This document shows, in pieces, positions 1 to 5,298 of a stretch of 5,404 nucleotides of DNA (the stretch's first letter is position 1; every line of letters starts with the position of its first letter). The notes beneath the pieces are model-generated. The model had not been told where the DNA came from. It did not search any database and saw only the letters and a list, made by a program, of their open reading frames with translations. The position numbers and the translations under genes are program-made. The stretch comes from Kiritimatiellia bacterium. GTDB lineage: Bacteria > Verrucomicrobiota > Kiritimatiellia > RFP12 > UBA1067. The stretch is taken from contig JAGBFY010000018.1 in NCBI GenBank assembly GCA_017936245.1, positions 1 to 5,404 on the forward strand. Direction: 5' to 3'.

Positions 1-300
1 GATGCTGTTAAGGAAGGTGAGTCCATGACCGATCCTCTTGCCGCCTCCGGTGTGTTCCCGCCGATGGTGGTGTCGATGGTGCAGGTCGGTGAAGAGACAG
101 GTGCCTTGGCGGACATGCTTACGCGTATCGCCAACACGTACGACGACGAGGTGGACAACGCCGTGGCTGGTCTTACGGCAGCCATCGAGCCGGCGCTCAT
201 CATCTTCCTCGCTGTGGTGGTCGGTACGATCGTCATTGCAATGTTCCTCCCGATGATTAAGATCATCTCCAGTGTCTCCGGCGCGGGAGCAGGAATGTAA
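1..300 (+). CDS. gspF: GspF/PilC-family inner-membrane platform protein, C-terminal fragment
   Basis: Partial gene: the reading frame is open from base 1, so the start lies upstream of the window, and about 99 residues remain. The fragment carries the family's C-terminal signature: a VGEETGALADML segment, then an AxxY(D)xEV stretch, then EPALIIF leading into a long final membrane helix that ends in AMFLPM. This is the last half of the second GspF domain plus the last transmembrane segment. GspF/PilC proteins sit in the inner membrane and couple the cytoplasmic secretion ATPase to (pseudo)pilin assembly. The pseudopilin genes directly downstream on the same strand fit that role. The tail after the helix is short and Gly/Ala rich. 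The ATG at base 25 is internal and not the real start. Whether it belongs to a secretion system or a pilus (gspF or pilC) cannot be settled here; the downstream gene order favours gspF. Confidence 0.93.
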   Translation, partial: DAVKEGESMTDPLAASGVFPPMVVSMVQVGEETGALADMLTRIANTYDDEVDNAVAGLTAAIEPALIIFLAVVVGTIVIAMFLPMIKIISSVSGAGAGM

Positions 301-313
301 GTTAAGAGCCAAA

Positions 314-327
314 AGTTGAGAGTTGAG
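314..327 (+). repeat. Tandem 7-base repeat (AGTTGAG x2) in the gspF-pseudopilin gap
   Basis: AGTTGAG occurs twice back to back at 314-320 and 321-327, in the 30-base gap just before the ATG at 331. The second copy lies where a ribosome binding site would be, and its GAG core is the only SD-like sequence there. The repeat is seen directly; its origin by replication slippage is inference. Confidence 0.6.
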
Positions 328-330
328 AAA

Positions 331-1539
331 ATGAACCGGAAATTGACATCATCCTATGCCTCGAGATCCGGCTTTACGTTGATCGAGCTGCTGGTCGTTA
401 CTGTGGTGGTCGTCTCACTGATGGCCATAGTATTCCGTCTTTCCGGCATTGCGGGTGGCGCCAACGACCAGCAGGAGACGGTGTCTCGTATGCAGAAACT
501 GGAAAACTGTCTTTCTGGCTACTATGCGACATTTGGATCTTATCCACCTGTTCCGCTTCAGGGAGCCTCGCGCAACATCTACCGGAGGGTGGATGAGAAA
601 CGTAGGACGATCCAGACTGATGACGATGAGATCGACGACAGTAAGCTTGATCCGGATCAGGTAAAAGCCGCGTGTCTGGCGCAGCCAGTGGCGGCTATGT
701 GTCCTCCTCCTAGTGGCATGGAGAGTGACTATAACACATTCAAGTCAGCTATTCAGAGTGCATTTGACGCTGACATCTATGATGAATCAGACAAGCTGCA
801 TATTGAGAATTTGCTGTCTATGACATGGCAGTCTCTTGAAAATCCGGGTTTTTTGAACCCATATAAAAGTGAGACCGACGCAAAGCGGCTTACCTTGTTC
901 CGTTATGGATTGATGTCCTTTCTGCTTCCTCGCTACCGATTCATGCTCGATTGCGCCAAGGGCAGCAAGAGCGGTAATTCTGAGGCGTTCAACAGCTCCA
1001 TCGATAATTATCGTCAATGGACGGAGTTCAATCCGTTGCCGCCTCGCATGGATACGGGAATTGCCTATACCTCTTGGAAGGAATTTTGCGACATTATGGG
1101 CGGTGAAGATGATTGGCAGATTGATTTGATTCCAAGTCAGGCGGCGTGTGCGCGATGGTTGCCGAACCTTCAGGGGATCGTGAGTGGACGAAGGGTCAAG
1201 TTTTTTGGGATGTCGATAGGAACCGGCAATGTGAGCGGTATTCCGGATGCAAAAGATGCAGGTTCATTCAATCTCTATTTGGCAGGCGGTTCTCATGGGT
1301 CAGGAAATAGCGGATATCCGCTTAATACGTTTACTGTCCGGGATGGATGGAATAGGGATTTCTATTACTATTCCCCGGCTCCCCATCAAACCTATGTGCT
1401 GTGGTCTGCAGGCAAAAATGGCCAAACGTTCCCTCCGTGGGTGGACATGGAACAGTTCAAGAAGGAACATTCTGATCAATATGACACAGCGATTCAATGG
1501 ATGGCGGATGACATCAAGTTCATGAGTACAGGGAAGTAG
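331..1539 (+). CDS. Oversized pseudopilin with GspG-like C-terminal signature (402 aa)
   Basis: A prepilin-type protein expected to be cleaved by a prepilin peptidase and to enter a pseudopilus. The ATG at 331 gives a 14-residue leader (MNRKLTSSYASRSG), with cleavage expected at SG|FTLIELL. Glu19 becomes mature Glu5, followed by a Val-rich hydrophobic helix to about residue 35. A TTG five codons earlier is less likely. Residues 62-75 (SGYYATFGSYPPVP) resemble the region after the helix in GspG. The C-terminus has DGWNRDFYYYS (338-348), WSAGKNG (358-364) and ADDI (392-395), which parallel the DPWGxxYxY, S-x-G-A-D-G and DDI elements of GspG. Between these lie about 260 residues with no fold I recognise. 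The usual GspG is about 140 residues, so this is nearly three times as long. Six cysteines are spread along the chain. It follows gspF by 30 bases, the usual gspG position. The specific function is unknown; membership of the prepilin-like class is certain. Confidence 0.9.
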   Translation: MNRKLTSSYASRSGFTLIELLVVTVVVVSLMAIVFRLSGIAGGANDQQETVSRMQKLENCLSGYYATFGSYPPVPLQGASRNIYRRVDEKRRTIQTDDDEIDDSKLDPDQVKAACLAQPVAAMCPPPSGMESDYNTFKSAIQSAFDADIYDESDKLHIENLLSMTWQSLENPGFLNPYKSETDAKRLTLFRYGLMSFLLPRYRFMLDCAKGSKSGNSEAFNSSIDNYRQWTEFNPLPPRMDTGIAYTSWKEFCDIMGGEDDWQIDLIPSQAACARWLPNLQGIVSGRRVKFFGMSIGTGNVSGIPDAKDAGSFNLYLAGGSHGSGNSGYPLNTFTVRDGWNRDFYYYSPAPHQTYVLWSAGKNGQTFPPWVDMEQFKKEHSDQYDTAIQWMADDIKFMSTGK

Positions 1540-1541
1540 TT

Positions 1542-1555
1542 GTTAGTGTTTAGTA
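1542..1555 (+). repeat. Imperfect 7-base tandem repeat in the gap before gene 3
   Basis: GTTAGTG (1542-1548) is followed by TTTAGTA (1549-1555), sharing a TTAGT core in register. It lies in the 30-base gap between the 402-residue pseudopilin and the next pseudopilin, upstream of that gene's Shine-Dalgarno. It is short and imperfect, so chance is a real possibility. Confidence 0.35.
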
Positions 1556-1557
1556 AG

Positions 1558-1563
1558 AAGGAG
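1558..1563 (+). promoter_or_regulatory. Shine-Dalgarno AAGGAG for the gene at 1570
   Basis: AAGGAG lies 6 bases before the ATG at 1570. It decides the start against the upstream in-frame TTG at 1540, which has no such site and would add ten residues to a leader that is already complete. Confidence 0.8.
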
Positions 1564-1569
1564 AGAAAA

Positions 1570-2193
1570 ATGAAGAAGAGTGGATTTACGTTGGTTGAGA
1601 TGCTTGTGGTTATAGGCATCATCGCTATTCTTGCCGCTGCATCAATGGTTGGATATTCGAAAGTCGTCAAGTCGGCGAGGCGAGCGAAGAATCAGGAGCT
1701 CGTATCCAATGCCGCTACGGCCCTTGCCCAGATACTCAACAAGGATGGCGTATGGCCAGAGGAGCTAATCGACAATAAAGAGAAGGGATTGCTCGATAAG
1801 GATACGGCGGTGGTGTTCATCCGCTACAATCTTATGGGGCTCGCGTACAACCAGAAAGAAGCCAATGGTGATGTAAGCAGATATAGGCTCATTGGAAAGG
1901 ATAGATGCGGAATTGTGGATGCAGAGGCCGAGGCGGTGCTCAAAAGGAATCCTAATGCCACTGAGGGTGCTGGAGTCCCCTCCGGCGGTAATGTAGGCAA
2001 GCATATTCTTCATTACGCCATAGATGAAGATGGCGATGGTTTCACTGAAGCATCTGTGGATGGTGCCGGTGTGTTGAAAATCCGTGCGTCTGCCGTGGTG
2101 TGGTCGGCCGGCCCTGATGGTGAGGTGGATTACAGTTCTTACGGTCGTAACGATGACGTTTACAGCTGGCGCAAGGATCAGGTAAAGAAATGA
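1570..2193 (+). CDS. GspG-like pseudopilin with acidic, possibly calcium-binding loops (207 aa)
   Basis: Prepilin-type subunit with a 5-residue leader, MKKSG|FTLVEMLVVIGIIAILAA, and Glu at mature position 5. A basic amphipathic stretch follows the hydrophobic helix, and GVWPEEL (about 59-65) recalls the G-x-YP segment after the GspG helix. The C-terminus carries WSAGPDG (178-184) and DDVYSW (195-200), closely matching the S-x-G-A-D-G...DDI-x-W element that binds calcium in GspG major pseudopilins. Upstream, DEDGDG (152-157) looks like the start of an EF-hand-type loop, but residue 12 of such a loop would be Val, so it is not canonical. No DPWG motif is seen. Of the three genes in the gspG slot, this one and the 402-residue protein keep the calcium-like element. 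A 30-base gap precedes it, with a good ribosome site. It could be the main shaft subunit; that is inference. Confidence 0.92.
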   Translation: MKKSGFTLVEMLVVIGIIAILAAASMVGYSKVVKSARRAKNQELVSNAATALAQILNKDGVWPEELIDNKEKGLLDKDTAVVFIRYNLMGLAYNQKEANGDVSRYRLIGKDRCGIVDAEAEAVLKRNPNATEGAGVPSGGNVGKHILHYAIDEDGDGFTEASVDGAGVLKIRASAVVWSAGPDGEVDYSSYGRNDDVYSWRKDQVKK

Positions 2194-2214
2194 TTTTTTG
2201 ACATGTGAAATTCT

Positions 2215-2220
2215 GGAGGT
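2215..2220 (+). promoter_or_regulatory. Shine-Dalgarno GGAGGT for the gene at 2225
   Basis: GGAGGT is the strongest ribosome binding sequence in the window and sits 4 bases before the ATG at 2225. The spacing is a little short but supports this start over the TTG at 2198. Confidence 0.75.
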
Positions 2221-2224
2221 TGGT

Positions 2225-2899
2225 ATGAGATTCAGCAAAAGCGGTTTTACGATAGTTGAAATGCTGGTGGTGGTCGCGATCATTGCGATACTTGCCGGTG
2301 CGATTACAATGGGTGTGAACGGGATGTTCTACAAGTCGCGTCTTGGCAGGGCAAAGTCCATGAGGGCTATGCTGCAGAGCGGTTTGGAGACGTTCTATGC
2401 ACGTACGGGGGAATGGCCTTCGCCTATCAAGGATATTGCCGAGAACAACAAAGATGGGAAAGATGTAGTGGAACTCTCCGCGACCAAGGCCGATCAGTGC
2501 TTTTATGAAATAGTGAAGATGTCTGTGGGACCGAACGCCAAGCCGGTCATTGACCCCGCAGGGCTGTTTGTTTCCCAAAACATAGATGACTATGGCTGCA
2601 CCGACATCCATAGGGCTTGGGACAAGGCGGTTAAACTCAAGATCGTTTCGTCTGGAAGCCATAGGTGTAACGGAAAGTGCAAGCGAGGTATCGATTTTTC
2701 GGAGGCTTCGAAAAAAACTTCTAAAAACCGTATCATGCTTAAGAACATGAATTTTGGCTATCAGGGTCCCAATCATGGTCGCTTCTGCAGATTCCGCTTG
2801 TATTACTATCCCAAATCGGATACGGTGAAGGTTGATTTGCAGCCCGCAACCCAGTATTATACAAGCAGCAAGTACAGAAATGGATTTACAGATGACTAA
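2225..2899 (+). CDS. Prepilin-like protein with five-cysteine body (224 aa)
   Basis: Leader MRFSKSG is followed by FTIVEMLVVVAIIAILAG, a standard prepilin-peptidase site with Glu at mature position 5. RSLGRAKSM-like basic residues then mark the end of the helix (about 37-46), and the YARTGEWPSP segment (58-67) is the usual GspG-type continuation. The rest does not match a subtype I know: neither DPWG nor the SAG-DG/DDI element is present. It contains five cysteines (92, 125, 148, 152, 188), including a CxxxC in a basic stretch (HRCNGKCKRG), and a Tyr-rich C-terminal part. Disulfides in the periplasm or a metal site are possible; an odd number leaves at least one thiol free or intermolecular. 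It follows the previous gene by 31 bases, and its stop codon lies inside the start of the next gene. Called GspG-like from its N-terminal half and its place in the gspG slot. Confidence 0.9.
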   Translation: MRFSKSGFTIVEMLVVVAIIAILAGAITMGVNGMFYKSRLGRAKSMRAMLQSGLETFYARTGEWPSPIKDIAENNKDGKDVVELSATKADQCFYEIVKMSVGPNAKPVIDPAGLFVSQNIDDYGCTDIHRAWDKAVKLKIVSSGSHRCNGKCKRGIDFSEASKKTSKNRIMLKNMNFGYQGPNHGRFCRFRLYYYPKSDTVKVDLQPATQYYTSSKYRNGFTDD

Positions 2900-3719
2900 G
2901 CGAGCCTTCACACTTGTGGAACTGCTGGTGGTTGTGGGAATCATGGCCGCCATGGCCACCATGTCGATTGGCAGCTATTTCGCTGTCGTGCGCGGAATGG
3001 CCGATCGCGGTGCCCTTGCCGCCGCAACTTCCGTCATATCGCTTGCGCAGGAAAGAGCTCGCATAGATCTTACTCCCACAGTTGTCTATTTCTACAATGA
3101 AGTTGTCCAGCAAAAGAATGAAAAGAAGGGGACTGAACTTGTTGTTGCAGGCGTTGCGATAGCTGTCCGGCGAGCAGGACGGATTACACGAAAAACCGGA
3201 AGCAACATCAGCGACGAGTTCGCCGACCTTGACCGCACATATGGAGTGAAAGACGGTCCGGCCTCCTTGGGTGGAGATTCGTTCAGGCTGTACAGGTTCA
3301 ACTTCACAAAAATGGAGTACTCCTCTGTTTATTCCGAGGTCGTGGAAGATCCGGTGGGTAACGAGACGTTTCTTGTGGAAAAGCCGGTTGATCGGGGATT
3401 CAAGTATGAAAATGGCGATGATGAGGATCATACGGAGATCATGTCCTATGCATTTGAGGTGTTGGACGGCAATGCCACATGGAAGCCGGGGGACGCCTAT
3501 GGATATGAATTTGCCCGGATACGTCTGCCGGATAACTACATTTTTGGCAGTGCATCAGATGTGCCGAGTGAATCCAACCCTATCAGGGAGGTCTCGACCG
3601 TCATAAAATGCCTCCCCAATTCCAATGCCAGTTCGTTGGATTCCGTTAAGGTGACGGCGTTGCGGCCCTCTGGATGGAAGCCGATCGGTGAAAGCAAGGA
3701 TGAAATGAAGGATATCTGA
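2892..3719 (+). CDS. GspH/FimT-like minor pseudopilin (275 aa)
   Basis: Start at ATG 2892 gives MTKRA|FTLVELLVVVGIMAAM. An ATG at 2880 would add four residues (MDLQ); neither start has a strong ribosome site, and the chosen one overlaps the previous gene by 8 bases. The residue before the cleavage point is Ala5, not the usual Gly. After the hydrophobic helix, AATSVISLAQERARIDLT (44-61) matches the pattern of GspH/FimT, in which a helix with an AR motif is followed by a beta strand (here VVYFY). The body is otherwise divergent and longer than typical GspH (about 150-200 residues), with an acidic stretch GDDEDHTE near the middle. It lies directly between G-like genes and the GspI-like gene, as gspH does in canonical operons. 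GspH-type subunits are minor components at the pseudopilus tip. The subtype is inferred from order plus the AR region; the prepilin class is certain. Confidence 0.85.
   Translation: MTKRAFTLVELLVVVGIMAAMATMSIGSYFAVVRGMADRGALAAATSVISLAQERARIDLTPTVVYFYNEVVQQKNEKKGTELVVAGVAIAVRRAGRITRKTGSNISDEFADLDRTYGVKDGPASLGGDSFRLYRFNFTKMEYSSVYSEVVEDPVGNETFLVEKPVDRGFKYENGDDEDHTEIMSYAFEVLDGNATWKPGDAYGYEFARIRLPDNYIFGSASDVPSESNPIREVSTVIKCLPNSNASSLDSVKVTALRPSGWKPIGESKDEMKDI
3708..3712 (+). promoter_or_regulatory. Shine-Dalgarno AAGGA supporting a GTG start at 3721
   Basis: AAGGA lies inside the end of the preceding gene, 8 bases before GTG 3721. It supports this non-ATG start, which is needed to give the protein its basic leader (MNSLFKK). 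Confidence 0.65.
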
Positions 3720-3720
3720 C

Positions 3721-4335
3721 GTGAACAGTCTCTTCAAAAAAGCCTTTACCCTGATAGAGGTCAATCTCGCCATATTCATCATGGCGGGAGGTGTGCTTGC
3801 AATGATATCGCTCTATTCGCTTGGTTTCCGCGAAAGCCGCCAGAGCAGAGAGGATGTTGCGTCTTCTGCCATGGCTGATGCGATACTCAATCCATTGGTC
3901 GTTGCCCTGTCATCCCGTAATCTCACGTGGTCTCAGTGGAAGAGCCTGAAATTGGTCAAGGCCAATTCCGGAATTAATGCAGGAGACGGGCAGGGTTCCA
4001 CAATTCAGGTGTTGCCGAAGGATGGTTGGCTTGCTTACTTTGATACAAAAGGTTCAAATGAAAACAAAACCTACTATGTGTCTTCAGATCCGGCAGGCAA
4101 GGCCAATGGCGTTTATGCCGAACTGCTGAAGGCCGACAGAACCGGGTACAGCCTTCCAGGATCCGTTTCTCTTCCCCAAGGTATGACATATGCACTTGTG
4201 GCATCGCGTGAAAGCGAGCATTCTCCGATAATAACCCTTGCTGTGCGATGTGTGAGAAAGAGTCTGCGAAACACGCTTATGTCTCAGCCGGTGTTCTCAA
4301 CCGAGGTCAGATTCCAAGGAGATCCAAACCAATGA
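3721..4335 (+). CDS. GspI/PilV-like minor pseudopilin (204 aa)
   Basis: Begins at GTG with leader MNSLFKKA and then FTLIEVNLAIFIMAGGVLAM; Glu13 becomes mature Glu5. The small-residue-rich helix (EVxxAIFIxAGG) and the following region (VASSAMADAILN, 46-57) follow the GspI/PilV pattern, where the helix continues into an A-x-x-x-A-x-A-ILN type segment. Like the preceding gene, it has Ala instead of Gly just before the cleavage site. Asn15 in the hydrophobic helix is unusual. The C-terminal part is predicted beta-rich (ALVASRE, ITLAVRCVR, STEVRFQG), with a single cysteine. It begins one base after the previous stop and shares ATGA with the next gene, so it is probably translationally coupled on both sides. 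In type II systems GspI forms the tip core with GspJ and GspK, and the two genes that follow in order suit that. It is slightly larger than typical GspI (about 120-130). Confidence 0.86.
   Translation: MNSLFKKAFTLIEVNLAIFIMAGGVLAMISLYSLGFRESRQSREDVASSAMADAILNPLVVALSSRNLTWSQWKSLKLVKANSGINAGDGQGSTIQVLPKDGWLAYFDTKGSNENKTYYVSSDPAGKANGVYAELLKADRTGYSLPGSVSLPQGMTYALVASRESEHSPIITLAVRCVRKSLRNTLMSQPVFSTEVRFQGDPNQ
4316..4321 (+). promoter_or_regulatory. Shine-Dalgarno AAGGAG for the gene at 4332
   Basis: AAGGAG within the end of the upstream gene, 10 bases before ATG 4332. It fixes that start rather than the far-upstream ATG at 4248, which would place the prepilin leader 28 residues inside the protein. 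Confidence 0.7.
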
Positions 4336-4826
4336 ACAGGAATGGATTTACATTGCTTGAGGTACTTGTCGCAAGTGTGCTCATGGGTATGCTCGTGACG
4401 ATTTTGACCGTAATCTTCAACCAGAGTGCGATTGCCTGGCGTACAGGCAAGGCCGGAGTCGCGGACATGTCGGAGACGGAGCGCAATCTGGCCCGAATCC
4501 ATGCGGTGGCGGACAGTGCGCTTCCTTGTACGGAAAAGGGCAACTACTTTGTGGTGTCGCCTTGGAAAGATTCAAACACAGATGATTCGAAGCGGTTTTA
4601 CAGCCGTGGCATTGCGTTGGCGGGAGATGTCAGCAAAGGCTTTGATACTGTTGCCGTAAATTTTTCCGGAAATGACGCAGGTAAGGGAGAATGGCGGCGC
4701 ACGGGGCTTGGCAAGACGAAACTGAATAACGTAGGTCAGTTTACGGTTGGAGTACGCAGTGCAGGTCCTGACAGACGCTGGGATACCGAGGACGATATCT
4801 CGACATGGCCGGAAGAGGTGGAGTGA
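4332..4826 (+). CDS. GspJ/PilW-like minor pseudopilin with GspG-type tail (164 aa)
   Basis: Leader MNRNG, then FTLLEVLVASVLMGMLVTI with Glu at mature position 5. The FTLLEVLVA start and the post-helix segment IFNQSAIAWRTGKA (28-41) fit the GspJ/PilW group. They also recall the prepilin-like protein in a verrucomicrobial four-gene set ('Verru_Chthon cassette protein C'), though that match is from memory. The C-terminus is unexpected: SAGPD (143-147), then acidic residues and DDISTW (154-159), which is the calcium-loop element of GspG and nearly matches the tail of the 207-residue protein upstream. Start and stop overlap neighbours: ATGA with the GspI-like gene and TGATG with the next one. The order I-J-(G)-K places it as the J-type tip subunit. 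It is shorter than many GspJ proteins (about 190-200). The class is certain; the subtype is likely. Confidence 0.87.
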   Translation: MNRNGFTLLEVLVASVLMGMLVTILTVIFNQSAIAWRTGKAGVADMSETERNLARIHAVADSALPCTEKGNYFVVSPWKDSNTDDSKRFYSRGIALAGDVSKGFDTVAVNFSGNDAGKGEWRRTGLGKTKLNNVGQFTVGVRSAGPDRRWDTEDDISTWPEEVE

Positions 4827-5296
4827 TGAAAAAAGGATTTACACTCATAGAGCTTTTAGTGGTAATCGGAATGATTGCCGTTCTTACGGGGGCAGCCTCG
4901 TCATCGGTGATGAAGGCTCGCAAGCGTTCCCAGATCGCCCGCGCCGAAACCGAGACGCGTGAAATGACGAATGCCATTCTTGCCTATGAGAACTGGGATG
5001 ATGACCGGTCTCTGAGACGGTATCAGACGTCGAAAAGCTGGCAGAAGGCGACGGAAGGAAATTTGGCTTTTATTCTCGGGGAAGTGCAGAACAAACAGGG
5101 AAAGGTGCCAGTGCTGTACAATGCAGCGATCAGAAGCGGGAGCATAGTGGATCCGTGGGGTACCGAGTACGAGTATATGATTTCACAGGCTGGAGACGCA
5201 TCGGATACGGATGATTCCGTGGGTGACGGATTGAGCACTTTCATGTATTTGCCTAATCTGCACAGATTGACACCGCAAGAAATGGGGATGAAGTGA
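4826..5296 (+). CDS. GspG-like pseudopilin between the J- and K-type genes (156 aa)
   Basis: Start at ATG 4826 overlaps the previous stop by one base (TGATG), with a GAGGTG ribosome site inside the upstream gene. The leader is the shortest here (MKKG), followed by FTLIELLVVIGMIAVLTG. A Lys/Arg-rich segment (KARKRSQIAR, 30-39) and a helix with ETETREMTNAILAYEN resemble the GspG helix. DPWGTEYEY at 109-117 is the classic GspG motif, and an acidic SDTDDS stretch (126-131) follows. The SAG-DG/DDI-W element is missing; the protein ends in MYLPNLHRLTPQE. Its length is close to normal GspG. What is odd is its place, since gspG usually follows gspF and not gspJ. GspG homologues polymerise into the pseudopilus shaft; this one may be a specialised subunit or a replacement of GspH type in this lineage. 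Confidence 0.9.
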   Translation: MKKGFTLIELLVVIGMIAVLTGAASSSVMKARKRSQIARAETETREMTNAILAYENWDDDRSLRRYQTSKSWQKATEGNLAFILGEVQNKQGKVPVLYNAAIRSGSIVDPWGTEYEYMISQAGDASDTDDSVGDGLSTFMYLPNLHRLTPQEMGMK

Positions 5297-5298
5297 CG

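Noticed and set aside
301..330. Transcription terminator or new promoter after gspF
   Set aside because: No stem-loop followed by a T run and no -35/-10 pair is visible in this 30-base gap; read-through within one operon is simpler.
787..1017. Short minus-strand frame inside the oversized pseudopilin gene
   Set aside because: No motif or ribosome site; the plus-strand frame is intact across it.
2198..2226. TTGACA (2198-2203) as a -35 promoter box between genes 3 and 4
   Set aside because: A -10 at normal spacing would fall on the start codon at 2225 (TGGTAT), leaving no leader for the good GGAGGT site. Probably chance.
1765..2283. A 172-codon minus-strand open frame
   Set aside because: Antisense to the 207-residue pseudopilin and the start of the next gene; no ribosome site or domain pattern supports it.
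2701..2735. A-rich runs suggesting programmed slippage or a frameshift in the 224-residue gene
   Set aside because: The frame stays open through the runs and continues to a stop that overlaps the next start properly; neither alternative frame gives a better protein.
2042..2962. A 306-codon open frame on the minus strand
   Set aside because: It lies antisense to three prepilin genes with clear leaders and ribosome sites, spans their junctions, and its translation is His/Arg/Ile-rich without any recognisable motif. It is a shadow frame.
370..4846. Dispersed near-identical 12-base strings such as GGATTTACGTTG at the start of several genes (370, 1582, 2243, 4344, 4835)
   Set aside because: They encode the conserved G-F-T-[LI] prepilin cleavage site in frame each time, so coding conservation explains them without a mobile repeat.
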